The notes under the pieces: generated by a model
Seen by the model: only the letters and a program-made list of their open reading frames with translations
What the model was told of the DNA's origin: nothing
The model's database searches: none
DNA from: Uranotaenia lowii
Lineage: Eukaryota; Arthropoda; Insecta; Diptera; Culicidae
Length of the DNA: 64,000 nucleotides
Direction of reading: 5' to 3'
Assembly (NCBI RefSeq): GCF_029784155.1
Contig: NC_073692.1
Span: 17,858,126 to 17,922,125 of the forward strand
In this document: one piece after another, positions 22,634 to 36,137 of the stretch
How positions within the stretch are numbered: position 1 is the first letter of the stretch
How the letters are laid out: every line of letters begins with the position of its first letter
Translations under genes and position numbers: made by a program

Positions 22634-23983
22634 TTCACACGGTGCGCGCAAAATTTCCAGTGGGTAATGGGATGGATTGACTGATTTTTCATGTCTTTCT
22701 TGACTCGATCGTTGTTTTTTTCAGCCCATAGTTTTCTCATTGTTGGTAACAATCACGATGAAGCTGTCTCGCATTAACACTGCTACTTGACAAAATCAGA
22801 ATAATTTAATTTTATTATGAGGTTTATAGTTTCAGTTACCTACTCTATGATGAATTGAATGAATTTATATAGGTACCGCACATCAGTATATACGTTGTTA
22901 TATTTTAAAATTTACTAAAAAGACCAATAAACACGTCCCATTAAAACTTCCCCGTCAAATGCAATGAGCCAGTTGCAATTTGCACGTTTACGGATCGGTT
23001 GGCATTTTCGACCGGCCAGGGTTTGCGATTTTGTGTTTTTTTTCTTTCCTTCTCAACCAACTCAAATTTTAGACAGCCTGTGTTCCATGTTGGTTGATTG
23101 ATGGGTAATTGGAGAAGAAACGCGCAGTGGGTCCATGTTTGTTGCGGGTAAAAATGAGCGAGCCAAGACCGGGAGTCGATTGACCGGTAATGATAATGGA
23201 GCCCGAGTGCATTACAATTGAGGTGTTCCATTCACGTTTGACAAGAATTTAACTTAAAAATTTCTAGGGTGAAAAATATAAATTTTTGAATAGCAGTTAA
23301 TCTTTTAAATTTATTATAATTATTTCCTAATTTTTTTAGTAGAAATATGAAATATGAAAATCATTGCACAGCTAAGCACATGAATTTGGTTTTTATGCAG
23401 CATTTTTATCATTTCGACCGAATTAATCAATCGAGCGAGATTTTTTTTTTCGGTTGTATTCATGTATGTAGGTTTGGTCGACAAGATCAAAAGTTCAAAT
23501 GTTCGGAAGAGTGACATAAAAATTTAAAAAGTCATTAAAACAGGTTGTCTGTACCCAATAGTTTCACAGGCAAATTTTATGTCGTGCCTAATGTTGTCCG
23601 TTTTTTTCAATTGTTTCACATCTTTAAAGCCTTCTTAAGGCTCAGCCAACATGTGCGAGCTTCTAGTTCAAATCCACTTTGAAGACGGCCTTTTTTGAAG
23701 GGGGTCTTCCATACAAACCATCCAATGCAAAATGGGAAAATTTGGAAACGAAAACCCAAAGAGTCTGGCATAAAATTTATCTCACCTAAAATTTTCTAAG
23801 AAATTCAAATTTGTCGTCGGATCTAACCGGAGCAATCTGAATGTTTTTTGACCATATTAACCCAGTAATGGGATTTTTTTTCCTTGCAACATGCAATTTG
23901 AAGTCGTTGAAATTCGATGAAACGTACTAAAAGGCTTTTAATGACTTTTCATAAATGTAGGACTATTTATAATAAATGTTACC
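22634..23983. other. Spacer, no gene recognised
   Basis: AT-rich, with a more balanced patch at 22930-23240. No feature recognised. Confidence 0.4.
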
Positions 23984-26900
23984 TTTTTGTCATTTTTGTC
24001 ATTTTTGTTATTTTTTTTATTTTTGTTATTTTTGTTATTTTTGTTATTTTTTGTTATTATTGTTATTTTTGTCATTTTTGTCATTTTTGTCATTTTTGTC
24101 ATTTTTGTCATTTCTGTCATTTTTGTCATTTTTGTCATTTTTGTCATTTTTGTCATTTTTGTCATTTTTGTCATTTTTGTCATTTTTGTCATTTTTGTCA
24201 TTTTTGTCATTTTTGTCATTTTTGTCATTTTTGTCATTTTTGTCATTTTTGTCATTTTTGTCATTTTTGTCATTTTTGTCATTTTTGTCAATTTTGTCAA
24301 TTTTGTCAATTTTGTCAATTTTGTCAATTTTGTCAATTTTGTCAATTTTGTCAATTTTGTCAATTTTGTCAATTCTGTCAATTTTGTCAATTTTGTCAAT
24401 TTTGTCAATTTTGTCAATTTTGTCAATTTTGTCAATTTTGTCAATTCTGTCAATTTTGTCAATTTTGTCAATTTTGTCAATTTTGTCAATTTTGTCAATT
24501 TTGTCAATTTTGTCAATTTTGTCAATTTTGTCAATTTTGTCAATTTTGTCAATTTTGTCAATTTTGTCAATTTTGTCAATTTTGTCAATTTTGTCAATTT
24601 TGTCAATTTTGTCAATTTTGTCAATTTTGTCAATTTTGTCAATTTTGTCAATTTTGTCAATTTTGTCAATTTTGTCAATTTTGTCAATTTTGTCAATTTT
24701 GTCAATTTTGTCAATTTTGTCAATTCTGTCAATTTTGTCAATTTTGTCAATTTTGTCAATTTTGTCAATTTTGTCAATTTTGTCAATTTTGTCAATTTTG
24801 TCAATTTTGTCAATTTTGTCAATTTTGTCAATTTTGTCAATTTATTCAATTTTGTCAATTTTGTCAATTTTGTCAATTTTGTCAATTTTGTCAATTTTGT
24901 CAATTTTGTCAATTTTGTCAATTTTGTCAATTTTGTCAATTTTGTCAATTTTGTCAATTTTGTCAATTTTGTCAATTTTGTCAATTTTGTCAATTTTGTC
25001 AATTTTGTCAATTTTGTCAATTTTGTCAATTTTGTCAATTTTGTCAATTTTGTCAATTTTGTCAATTTTGTCAATTTTGTCAATTTTGTCAATTTTGTCA
25101 ATTTTGTCAATTTTGTCAATTTTGTCAATTTTGTCAATTTTGTCAATTTTGTCAATTTTGTCAATTTTGTCAATTTTGTCAATTTTGTCAATTTTGTCAA
25201 TTTTGTCAATTTTGTCAATTTTGTCAATTTTGTCAATTTTGTCAATTTTGTCAATTTTGTCAATTTTGTCAATTTTGTCAATTTTGTCAATTTTGTCAAT
25301 TTTGTCAATTTTGTCAATTTTGTCAATTTTGTCAATTTTGTCAATTTTGTCAATTTTGTCAATTTTGTCAATTTTGTCAATTTTGTCAATTTTGTCAATT
25401 TTGTCAATTTTGTCAATTTTGTCAATTTTGTCAATTTTGTCAATTTTGTCAATTTTGTCAATTTTGTCAATTTTGTCAATTTTGTCATTTTTGTCAATTT
25501 TGTCAATTTTGTCATTTTTGTCAATTTCGTCATTTTTGTCATTTTTGTCATTTTTGTCATTTTTGTCATTTTTGTCATTTTTGTCATTTTTGTCATTTTT
25601 GTCATTTTTGTCATTTTTGTCATTTTTGTCATTTTTGTCATTTTTGTCATTTTTGTCATTTTTGTCATTTTTGTCATTTTTGTCATTTTTGTCATTTTTG
25701 TCATTTTTGTCATTTTTGTCATTTTTGTCATTTTTGTCATTTTTGTCATTTTTGTCATTTTTGTCATTTTTGTCATTTTTGTCATTTTTGTCATTTTTGT
25801 CATTTTTGTCATTTTTGTCATTTTTGTCATTTTTGTCATTTTTGTCATTTTTGTCATTTTTGTCATTTTTGTCATTTTTCATTTGTCATTTTTGTCATTT
25901 TTGTCATTTTTGTCATTTTTGTCATTTTTGTCATTTTTGTCATTTTTGTCATTTTTGTCATTTTTGTCATTTTTGTCATTTTTGTCATTTTTGTCATTTT
26001 TGTCATTTTTGTCATTTTTGTCATTTTTGTCATTTTTGTCATTTTTGTCATTTTTGTCATTTTTGTCATTTTTGTCATTTTTGTCATTTTTGTCATTTTT
26101 GTCATTTTTGTCATTTTTGTCATTTTTGTCATTTTTGTCATTTTTGTCATTTTTGTCATTTTTGTCATTTTTGTCATTTTTGTCATTTTTGTCATTTTTG
26201 TCATTTTTGTCATTTTTGTCATTTTTGTCATTTTGTCATTGTCATTTTGTCATTTTTGTCATTTTTGTCATTTTTGTCATTTTTGTCATTTTTGTCATTT
26301 TTGTCATTTTTGTCATTTTTGTCATTTTTGTCATTTTTGTCATTTTTGTCATTTTTGTCATTTTTGTCATTTTTGTCATTTTTGTCATTTTTGTCATTTT
26401 TGTCATTTTTGTCATTTTTGTCATTTTTGTCATTTTTGTCATTTTTGTCATTTTTGTCATTTTTGTCATTTTTGTCATTTTTGTCATTTTTGTCATTTTT
26501 GTCATTTTTGTCATTTTTGTCATTTTTGTCATTTTTGTCATTTTTGTCATTTTTGTCATTTTTGTCATTTTTGTCATTTTTGTCATTTTTGTCATTTTTG
26601 TCATTTTTTGTCATTTTTGTCATTTTTGTCATTTTTGTCATTTTTGTCATTTTTGTCATTTTTGTCATTTTTGTCATTTTTGTCATTTTTGTCATTTTTG
26701 TCATTTTTGTCATTTTTGTCATTTTTGTCATTTTTGTCATTTTTGTCATTTTTGTCATTTTTGTCATTTTTGTCATTTTTGTCATTTTTGTCATTTTTGT
26801 CATTTTTGTCATTTTTGTCATTTTTGTCATTTTTGTCATTTTTGTCATTTTTGTCATTTTTGTCATTTTTGTCATTTTTGTCATTTTTGTCATTTTTGTC

Positions 26901-27455
26901 ATTTTTGTCATTTTTGTCATTTTTGTCATTTTTTTCATTTTTGTCATTTCTGTCATTTTTGTCATTTTTGTCATTTTTGTCATTTTTGTCATTTTTGTCA
27001 TTTTTGTCATTTTTGTCATTTTTGTCATTTTTGTCATTTTTGTCATTTTTGTCATTTTTGTCATTTTTGTCATTTTTGTCATTTTTGTCATTTTTGTCAT
27101 TTTTGTCATTTTTGTCATTTTTGTCATTTTTGTCATTTTTGTCATTTTTGTCATTTTTGTCATTTTTGTCATTTTTGTCATTTTTGTCATTTTTGTCATT
27201 TTTGTCATTTTTGTCATTTTTGTCATTTTTGTCATTTTTGTCATTTTTGTCATTTTTGTCATTTTTGTCATTTTTGTCATTTTTGTCATTTTTGTCATTT
27301 TTGTCATTTTTGTCATTTTTGTCATTTTTGTCATTTTTGTCATTTTTGTCATTTTTGTCATTTTTGTCATTTTTGTCATTTTTGTCATTTTTGTCATTTT
27401 TGTCATTTTTGTCATTTTTGTCATTTTTGTCATTTTTTGTCATTTTTGTCATTTT
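23984..27455. repeat. 9-bp tandem array, array 2, with block structure
   Basis: About 3.47 kb, some 385 units of the array 1 repeat. It starts with TTATTTTTG variants (to about 24060), then TCATTTTTG (to about 24289), then a long homogeneous block of TCAATTTTG (about 24290-25480). A short mixed zone follows, then TCATTTTTG to the end. Phase breaks occur near 25876, 26230, 26603 and 27432. The 1,100-1,200-codon open frames across it are artefacts of a nine-base stop-free unit. Confidence 0.97.
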
Positions 27456-27615
27456 AAACTTAACAATTTCAACAGCATTCAATTTCAACTTAATAATTCC
27501 AAAAAATTTTTGGCAATTTTATTGCTATGGAACAAGCTACAAAACTTTATATTTTTTCGCAAAAATCATAAAAATTATAAAATAGATTCGAGTTCATGGT
27601 TAAGATTCTGTTGAT

Positions 27616-28028
27616 TTGTGGATAAATTCGGACAACATCCGGGCTTTTTCGCTTGTTATCCGGGCGGCCGGACCGGATCGATCTTTTCCTATTTTTTTCT
27701 TTAAAAATCCGAGCTTTCTTGGAGAAAACCGGGCAATGCGGAATGCTCACACTAAGGGCAATAAATATCAACAATTTTTATTTTTTTACAAATCACCATT
27801 AAAGTTGGTGATATGGCTCAGTTGGAAAGTCAATTTCTTCCAGATCGGATGTCCGGCGAGCTCGAGCCCAAGAGTAAACATCAAATATAGTTTAACCTAT
27901 GTTTGCCTGATTGTCCAATTTTATCCGGGTTTGCCCGTATATTTAATACAAAATTTGGGAAAATCCTGGTCCAGTTCGGTGGCCAGGATTTCATTGAAAT
28001 AAGCTCGGATTTAGCCCGGATTTATTAA
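27616..28028. mobile_element. Candidate inverted-repeat element with ATCCGGGC motifs
   Basis: The ends are imperfect inverted repeats: the left has ATAAATTCGG then ATCCGGGCTT, and the complement of the right has ATAAATCCGGG then ATCCGAGCTT. ATCCGGGC, ATCCGAGC or the complement GCCCGGAT recurs about eight times. A tRNA-like SINE head lies in the middle. Boundaries are uncertain. Confidence 0.5.
27806..27885 (+). mobile_element. tRNA-derived SINE head
   Basis: A Pol III type 2 promoter is visible. The A box TGGCTCAGTTGG at 27814-27825 matches the tRNA A-box consensus. A B-box-like GAGCTCGAGCCC lies at 27858-27869. The spacing fits a tRNA-derived promoter. The sequence does not fold into an obvious tRNA with an acceptor stem, so it is more likely a SINE than a tRNA gene. 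The 3' limit is not defined. Confidence 0.6.
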
Positions 28029-31000
28029 CTTTTTCTGCCAAATCAAAAGAACAAATTGTCTTAGATTTTTTTAAAATTTATGTTTTCAAACGTTTTTTAG
28101 CAAGTTTTATGAAATTAATCATGACGTTTCGTGAAGAAAACCGATACGAAAAATGTTTTCATTCTGACGTAAAACCTTATTAGCAGTTGAATGAATCTTA
28201 AGGTTTTAGTTGAAAATCAGCAAAAAACGCCGCGAAAAAAAAGAAAAATTGAATGGTCATAAAACGCATATTTTACTACAGAAAATATCGTAAAAAAGCT
28301 TTGTTTCATCAGAAAACTTTCCAATCCTCTTGATCCAGTATTAAATTTTTTGAATAAAAAATCGAAAGATGGCTAAAATATTGGCAATTTTAGTCATCCT
28401 GTGCAACGATGGGGCAGAGGACGACGATTTGCAAATCACCCTATCATTTCCACTGAATATATCTTCGTTAATGTAAAAAGAAAAATTACTTAACATTTTT
28501 AAGCATAAAAACAAAGATTCACAGAAAATGGAAATTTTGGTTATATCTTTAGAATTCCTAAAAAAAATTGTAATATTAAAGTGAAAATAGAATTAAAACA
28601 CAAAGAGTAGCATGAGAAAATGATCACAAAATTCATCGCGTGGAAACCATTACGCCAAAAAGTTATGAAATGAAGAATTCTCTCACCCGCCTGTCGAATG
28701 AGGCATTTTATTCAAATCATCTCCCACCAGAAGAATGGCACAACAGTAGAGAAAAAGAAACAGTCAACTCAACACCCAACAATAATGCCGTACTCGAACC
28801 TAAATGACTCGTCTCAATTAAATGTGGCTCCCAAAATTAACAACAGAAAAGAGCAAAAAACAGCTTAAACCAAATCGGTAGCTACGGGTATCGCTTGATC
28901 TTTTCGCCAACGCACAACAATCTTCCATCCATCTGATGCGATCCCATCAGAAATATTTACGGTATATTGTGTTACTCGAGATGACCAAAAGGCACAAAAC
29001 TCCGGGGGCAGCTCTGTTTCGGGCAAGCTTTGGAACCCCGAAGACGAAAAAAAAGATGATGGGTTTCTTCAGCCCCTCTCGACTCGCGGACGTTAATAAA
29101 TGATGTTGTGAGAAGCGAAAAGCTAATTATACATTGAATTTCAAAAATATCTCGAAAACGCCATCTCATCAGACCAAAAAAAACGGTTGAAATGGGATCT
29201 GTTATTGTGTTATTTTCTTTCTTCCACCAACCAACACGCTTCGCGAGGTCCATCAACAAAAATCCGTGGCCATAAGTCTCATCTTCGTCTTCATTTTCAT
29301 CAAAAACAAATCGTGATAAATGGAGAGACCCGCGCGCGTGAAGGCTGGACCAAAATTTACCCAAAAAATAAGATAGCTCTCCACTCGGGCCACGTTTGGT
29401 TGGAATCGAGCTGTATTTTGCTGATTATCAAAAATAACACATTAGTTCCCGTTTTCATTTCAATTTAGAGACTCTGAGAAAACGCGCTCGGAGGAACCAG
29501 ACGCCTTCAATTCCTCTACCCCCCAAGCTTCGAGGTTATTATTGTGACGGTTTGAGGGTATCAGCGAAAATTTCAATGCCCCCGTCCTCGAAATGTAGGC
29601 AATAAACTCGAATGTAAAAAAAAGGACGCGGAAACTTGTTCCCAGAAGACGAACCCGAATTTAGTATTGAGGGAATGAAAACGGAGGTCGAATGACGGGA
29701 AGCCGATTTAGCTGGTTTATCAATAATTGTTTAAAACTTTTATGAAAAACTTGTGAAGTGAAGAATTTTCTATGTTTACCTTAAGGACTTACAGATTTTA
29801 AGATTGTGCTTAAGAACTCAAAAACCTTAGCTTTCTGCTACTGTTAAATGGTGTTACGTCAAATCATCAGGAAAAACTTTTCAGTGATGTAACCTGGTTC
29901 AACCTGATGAGACGCAACGAAAAAGGTAGCACTGAGTTTTCACCAATAATTTCAATATAGATCATTTGTTTCGAATGTGAGTTTTTTTTAAGACTAATAT
30001 CATGACAAACATTTCTTCCGAAATTGCATCTCGATTAGAATTTTATAATAAACAAGTTATAATGGTTTGAAAATCACCTAAAATTCTGAATGTTAACACA
30101 TTAAAAGTATGTAATTTGTGCGCCTGAAAGACGCAAAAAAAACGAATACGTAAAACGAACAAACAAGTTGTTCCACAGAATAGTTTTCGTGGCGTCACAT
30201 CATTTCATTAACCCCGTTGTAACTTCTGTATTTTTCAACCGTATTATTCTGTGACCTCAAAAGTTCGAAGAGAATCCAAATTTTGATTACAATATATCTT
30301 AAGAGTGCATAGTCAACCTTAAAAACCTTTTATGGTTTATCCCTTTTTCCACCCTTTAAAAATCCAAAACTATATGAAAACTACTATTTAGCTGACCCGG
30401 AAAACTTTGTTGAGCCTTTGAATTTTCAAAAAAAAAAAGTTCATTTAAGAAGACGGTAAATCATTATTTATGAACATGGAACTGGATTGGTATCTTAAAA
30501 TGGGGTGAATCTGGACAGTTTACGGACAATTCCCGTAATATTTCTGTCAAATTAAATTAGGTGGACTTGAACAAAACTCACTCAAAGAATAAAAGTAGTT
30601 CGGATTTGTTAATCTCAATTTTTAAAAGTTATTTTTTACCTCCCAGGGACACAGGTAGGAATAATAGCCTCTAAATTAATTAATATTTTTATAGAGGAAT
30701 ACGTAAATTTCAGCTTCATCATATTAAACGTGGATCAGTGCGTTGTTACTCACTTCGTAGATATTTTTTGTTTATTTCTTTTCTATGTAATTATCTCTAC
30801 TAATTTATATTTGAATAAATGTTAACTGAAGTGCATACTTCCAGGGGCGAAAATTGTCTTAATAATTTCTTAGCAATTTTAAGCAGTTTTAACCAACTGC
30901 ATTCCTCTTTTTTTTCTCCAAATTAATTTTAAAAGTATTCTTCATCGAATACCAAATTTGCAGACGTGGCATATCAATATTTGCAGAGTTTTCAAACAAC

Positions 31001-34000
31001 AGTGCAGTGGTATGGAATTTCATGATTTTTTATGCCTTAACCCTTCGTTTCATGATTTTTTATTTTCCCTCAAAAATTATTTTAAACAGTTGAAAAAAAG
31101 GTGTGGATAAAGAAAAAAATATTAAATAAAATACGATTTTTTTTATTTTCCCATAATTAATTGTTGCAAATTTGTTACTTTATGAAACAAAGGCTTAAAT
31201 AAATAGATTTTTTATTTTTTTGAGAAAATTTCTATATTACATTTCGATTCTCCTTATCTGTTACCTGCAATGCATTTGATGATCTGTTTTCAATTTTATG
31301 ATCATCTTTTCAATTCGCATTTTAAAGTGTTTGTCAAATTGTGAATGCTTAAGTTCTGAAAAAAAAAATAAAAATTAAAGATTAAAAATATCCATCGAAT
31401 TCTGATTCGCAACAACTTAAAATCATAGGGTTATGAAATCTATTGAAAAAAAAAGGCATTGAAAACTATAGACTGCATACAGAACTATAGCTTTTTTTCT
31501 TCCTTTAACCCGCTTGTTAAATTAAAACACGCGTTTTCAGAGTCCGTAAATAAATTTCGGATCTTCGATTTTTTTATAATTTTCTCTCTGTGCTTTTGAA
31601 CTTCGGAAGCAAAATTTATCTTTTTACCTTTTCGAATTGATATTTTTCGCAATGAAATATGACTTAAATTCCGGATTTGATAATGATAGAATAAGAAATT
31701 AAATTCAAAATTAAAAATTTTTATTCTGAATTTTCTTAGTTTTTCAGATCGATGATGAAATTTTGGCTTTAAAAAAATGTAATTTAATTTTTTTAACGTT
31801 GGTTCAAAAATTTGATTTTTATTGTGGTGTTGAATAAAAGAAAATCAGAAATGAACCTGAAAAGTTTTCTCCGCTAATCATAATCATTTTTCATGATTTT
31901 TAAAAGTTGAGTATAAACCGATGTTTACACATAATCAAAAATTTTGTTTTTACTTAGTACTGGCATTTGGTTTTAAAATTTATTTTTTATTTTATATCTT
32001 GGTTCATATGTTTTTGAGACTAAAATTTTTACTTTCCAAGCCTCTTGTGTTTGAAGATGTTATTGAATTTAAACCTGTTTCTGACTTCTGATACTGAATG
32101 TTGAATCAAATTTTGAGTTTTAGTTCTATATTGTCTAAATTCCGTTTACTTTCAAGCATCCCATCACGAAAGGAAGAAGATGAGTTTTTCTAACGTTTCC
32201 TAATTCACCAATTGTTTTTTTTTTTTCAATGATGAAATTCTCATGGAATCACAAAATTGATACCATTCTTTTCTCAAACAAACTGAATACATCCTTAACA
32301 TTTTATAAAAAAAATTAATTTAAGGTTGCCTTATACTGATGTATTCATGAATATTTAATGAAACATTTCATCGCTATATATTTAGTTGTTTGGTGTATGT
32401 CAAAATTTGTAAATTTATATTTTAAATGTTATTCTTCTAGAGTATTATGATACTGTCTCCGAATTAATTTATTAAAATACTGACATAATACGGGCATTTA
32501 AATTCAAAATATCGTATTTTAAGCCTTTCAGAAACTGATAATTTTGTTGAATTTGAGATTTTTGTTTGGTCTGCCAAATAAAGTGAAAAATTCCGAGCTT
32601 TTTTCAACAATATCTACAAATCCGAAAAATCTGGCTTTGAAAAGATCAGCTTAAAAATGGTTAAAATGGCCTCGATTCTGAAGCAAAAATGCCTATTTTT
32701 GTCAATGCCCCAGCAACGTAAAGTACCATATCTACTTAAGCTCATGCCTCGAAAGTTCGAATTTTGCTGAATAAAGGTTCCAAAAGGAATTGGTACCGAA
32801 TTTTAGTTACAACAGATTCCTCAAAAAGCCTTTTTGTGACACGGCAATTGCATCACTCAGTATTTAAGTTGCAAATAGGGCCTCAAATGGCCTTCAATAG
32901 ACTTGAAGTTCCAAAAAGTTCCTCAAATAGCGTTTTTTGAGACATGTCCTCCATTTCATGAATATGAAATGTGAACGAACATCACAAAAGGGCATATATT
33001 CAATAAATAATATTTTGTAACCACAGCTCAGAACAACTTAAAGCTAACTCGCATAAGATTGTTTTTGAAAAGAGTAAATTTTTTGACTTTAAAAAATTTC
33101 GTCCAGCTGTTTTTACTTACCACGAATTTATCACACATTGAAAGTCAGTTGAAGCAATTCATGAATCAAATATCAAGATAAACTAAAGAATTTTTATATT
33201 TTTATGTTTAAAAGTTATATACATGAAATTCAATTTTTTTTAAACCGATATTATTTCAACGGATGTTTGATTTATATGCCGTTTCGTAATGTTTCTGAGT
33301 AATAATCAACATGCGTCTAGGCTGCTGGCCGCTGGCTGCCCTTGGTATTCTAGGGAAGCTTATTGCCACTTTGAGTTTTAGCTGGTATCTGGTATCAGGA
33401 CAGATTTTTTCAAAAGGTTGTTTGATTGCTTGAGTAAGCAAATAAAACAAATGTGTAGCAGAACTGGCGTGAATGTCCGCATTTATCGAACAAAGTCAAA
33501 AATAAAGCAATTAAGTCAGGTGAATTGAGGTTATGGGAGGAATAAAATGGAGAGAAACCGGCAACACCGCATAGGCTGGTGGCGACCGATGTAAGAGAGG
33601 AGAGATTGTTTTTTTTTTGTTTTTGCTGATAAAACGATTACTTGTGAGCTGAACAAAAGGCCGTTCAAATCTGTAAAGGAACTTCAAAGTTTCAATAAAG
33701 ACTTAAATTTTGGGCTGAATAAAATGAACATCAGCACATTGATTATGCTGATTAGCTGTGTTTGACCTTTTTAACGAGACTTTTGGTTGCTTGGGTATGC
33801 TCCTTACCGGCGAATTGCGTTTGATTCACCCCATAAGAAAAATTGAAAATTCATCCAAATATCCATTTTACTGGTGCCACGTGAAGAGTAAATTGAATGA
33901 AAATGGGCGCCAAAACATCCTACATAAAGATAGAATCATAGATGAGCATCAGTATGCCTTGATTGCTATTGGCGCCTTCCTTTTCTACATTATTTGAATG

Positions 34001-35158
34001 AAAAAAAAATGGAAATTACGTGCCATGACTTTTCTTTGATACGAATAAAAACGAAAAACTGAATTTCAAATTAAACAAAAAACATTTTCGAAAATATGTC
34101 TCCGTTGTGTTCTGCTCAGCGTAAAAACGAACACAACGAAAAAATGGCATGCAAATCGGATGAACCATTCTAGAGTAGTTTGTTTAAGTTGAAAGCAGTT
34201 GGGTTTCGCCATAATTTTAAGTGCAGAACGTAAAAAAAAGTATAACCCGTTATAAAAAAAGAACCAATTTTTATTTCAGTTGAGAGAATTTCATATTCGT
34301 GACATTTCTCACGATATTGGATAGTCGCTCACCTATCCAACGCACTTTTTGCGATCGTTAATCCATCGGAGGTCTTTACGATTACACCCAAATGTGATCT
34401 CAGTATTCATGTTATTCATGTTATTTTAAAGAGATCCTTTTCTTAACACAAAGCGTACAACTTTCGAATTTATGGGGACTTGGTAGGCTATGGTCAAGTG
34501 AAGAGGACGTTTTGCTGTCATCAAAAGTTGAAACACATGTCAAAATCCGGAAAATTGGAAAAACTTTTGTGATGGAAGCAATCCAGCGACAAAAATTGTC
34601 GAAATATTAAAAAAGAAAATCCTCCGCATTCTTCCTGACGGACTCATCCAATATCTAGAATTGGCAGTTTTTCCGGTGAGTCTGTTCCTTTATGTAAATT
34701 TTCTCATATTTCCAATGCGCATGCAATTATACTATGGCTGCGTGAATAGGAAAGTTTAATAGTTTTAACACAACACAAGCCCCGCTCTATTGATGTACTT
34801 TTCAGTTCAAATTAAAATTTTCAAAATAATAATCTTTAAGTAATTTATTCAGATCTTTAGATATGTATTTTCCTTATATACCTGAATTCTTTTAAATCTG
34901 TTCTTATATGCACTAAAGTTTATTTCACTTGAGATCGAATTGAAAAAAATAAACTTGTGAAACGCACAGCATCATTTAAACAACAATTGAAATTTGAAAA
35001 AGAAAATGATACGTTACTCGTATTCTTTAACTATCCTTAAAATACATCGAATATTCCTAACTCGTTTCAATATCGCCTTGAGTTTTCACAGGGCCTTGCT
35101 AAATTGTAAAATTTACTGCCTGGTTTTAGAAGATTTTACATATTCAGATGCATATCCA
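28029..35158. other. Long AT-rich stretch, no gene recognised
   Basis: Seven kilobases with only short reading frames. The part 28680-29700 is less AT-rich, but its frames (for example minus 28972-29364) show no known domain. Words at 32735-32800 (CATGCCTCGAAAGTT, GAATAAAGGTTCC) resemble the CGAGCAGA MITE near 6340-6380 and may be a decayed copy. Confidence 0.4.
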
Positions 35159-36137
35159 CACAGCAAGAAAAATTCGTGTAATTTTAGACTGAAAACGATG
35201 GACGAAAACGGAACACCGTTTATGATCTAAAATTACATCATCTTTACATCGAGGCGTGTAAATTTAGACCAAACACGATGCACGAAAAGAGAACAGCATA
35301 TAGTCGAGTAAAAATACACAGCGATGTAGAATTTTAGTTTTTTTTCCGGAATATTAGAAATTTTTATGAAATATTATGATATTATGAATCGTTTGAGTAG
35401 AAAAATACACTATAGTTTACTGTTATTAAACATTTATTTAAAAAACAAACATTAAAGAAAAAAAAGTACACCCACCATCAAGAGGACCGCCAGGCTGGGG
35501 CACTGTTGAATATAAAGATGTCAATTCTGCTGATATTCTAATCTGTCAGCGGCAGTGGGGGACCAAAGGGAATTCCGTTCCGGACTGTCAGGGTCCGGAT
35601 CCATACGTCATCCATATGTCATTACGTCACTGGTCGGGTCAGGATGGATTTTGCTTGCAAATGTCCCGACTTGTTCAGGCAAATTCCTCTCCTGGGTATC
35701 AAATTCCGGATCCCTGCCCCTTCAAAATCTGCCGTCGCTGTAATCGAGAAACAAATAATGATTTTCAATAACATCATTCGTTTGTTTTCAACTTAAAAAC
35801 CTACCGCTTTTACCAGAGAGCTTCGTCTTAGAATGAAGACACTCGGTTCCCGAAAAATGACTCGACTGACAAATGGCACAAACAACAGTTTCAGTCAATA
35901 TTAAATCAAACAGATAGAATTTTACACTGCTTGTGATATAAATTTCATTGGTCGCTTTATTTTTACATCATGGAATGTAAAATTATACCAAAACAATTTA
36001 TTTTTATTCGCTTTTTGTGAAAAGACTAAAATTACATCAAAATGAGTGGAAAATTACATCTTTTTATGATTATACTTGTGAAAAAATAGATCACTCGTGT
36101 TTTAGATTTCGTATACTTTTAGAAATTTTTTGCTGTG
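35159..36137. mobile_element. Possible MITE with CACAGCA ends
   Basis: Starts CACAGCAAGAAAAATT and ends with the complement of CACAGCAAAAAATT. Just inside the left end, an ~80-bp segment beginning GTGTAA and containing ACGATG and ACGAAAA is tandemly duplicated (about 35177 and 35257). The phrase AAAATTACATC recurs near both ends. A G+C-richer block (35470-35750) sits inside. The short terminal repeat and lack of a clear TSD make this tentative. Confidence 0.35.

Noticed and set aside
21965..22752. Reading frames spanning 22134-22633
   Set aside because: They run through 500 N and have no real sequence content.
24290..25480. CRISPR-like array
   Set aside because: Units are 9 bp without spacers; this is a eukaryotic minisatellite.
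23917..27614. Open reading frames of about 1,150-1,220 codons, plus strand, and MTK/NDK frames on the minus strand
   Set aside because: They are produced by the stop-free 9-bp repeat in every phase. No domain, no start context and no non-repeat coding sequence supports them.
27806..27885. Functional tRNA gene
   Set aside because: A and B boxes are visible, but I see no complete cloverleaf or anticodon arm; a SINE head is more likely.
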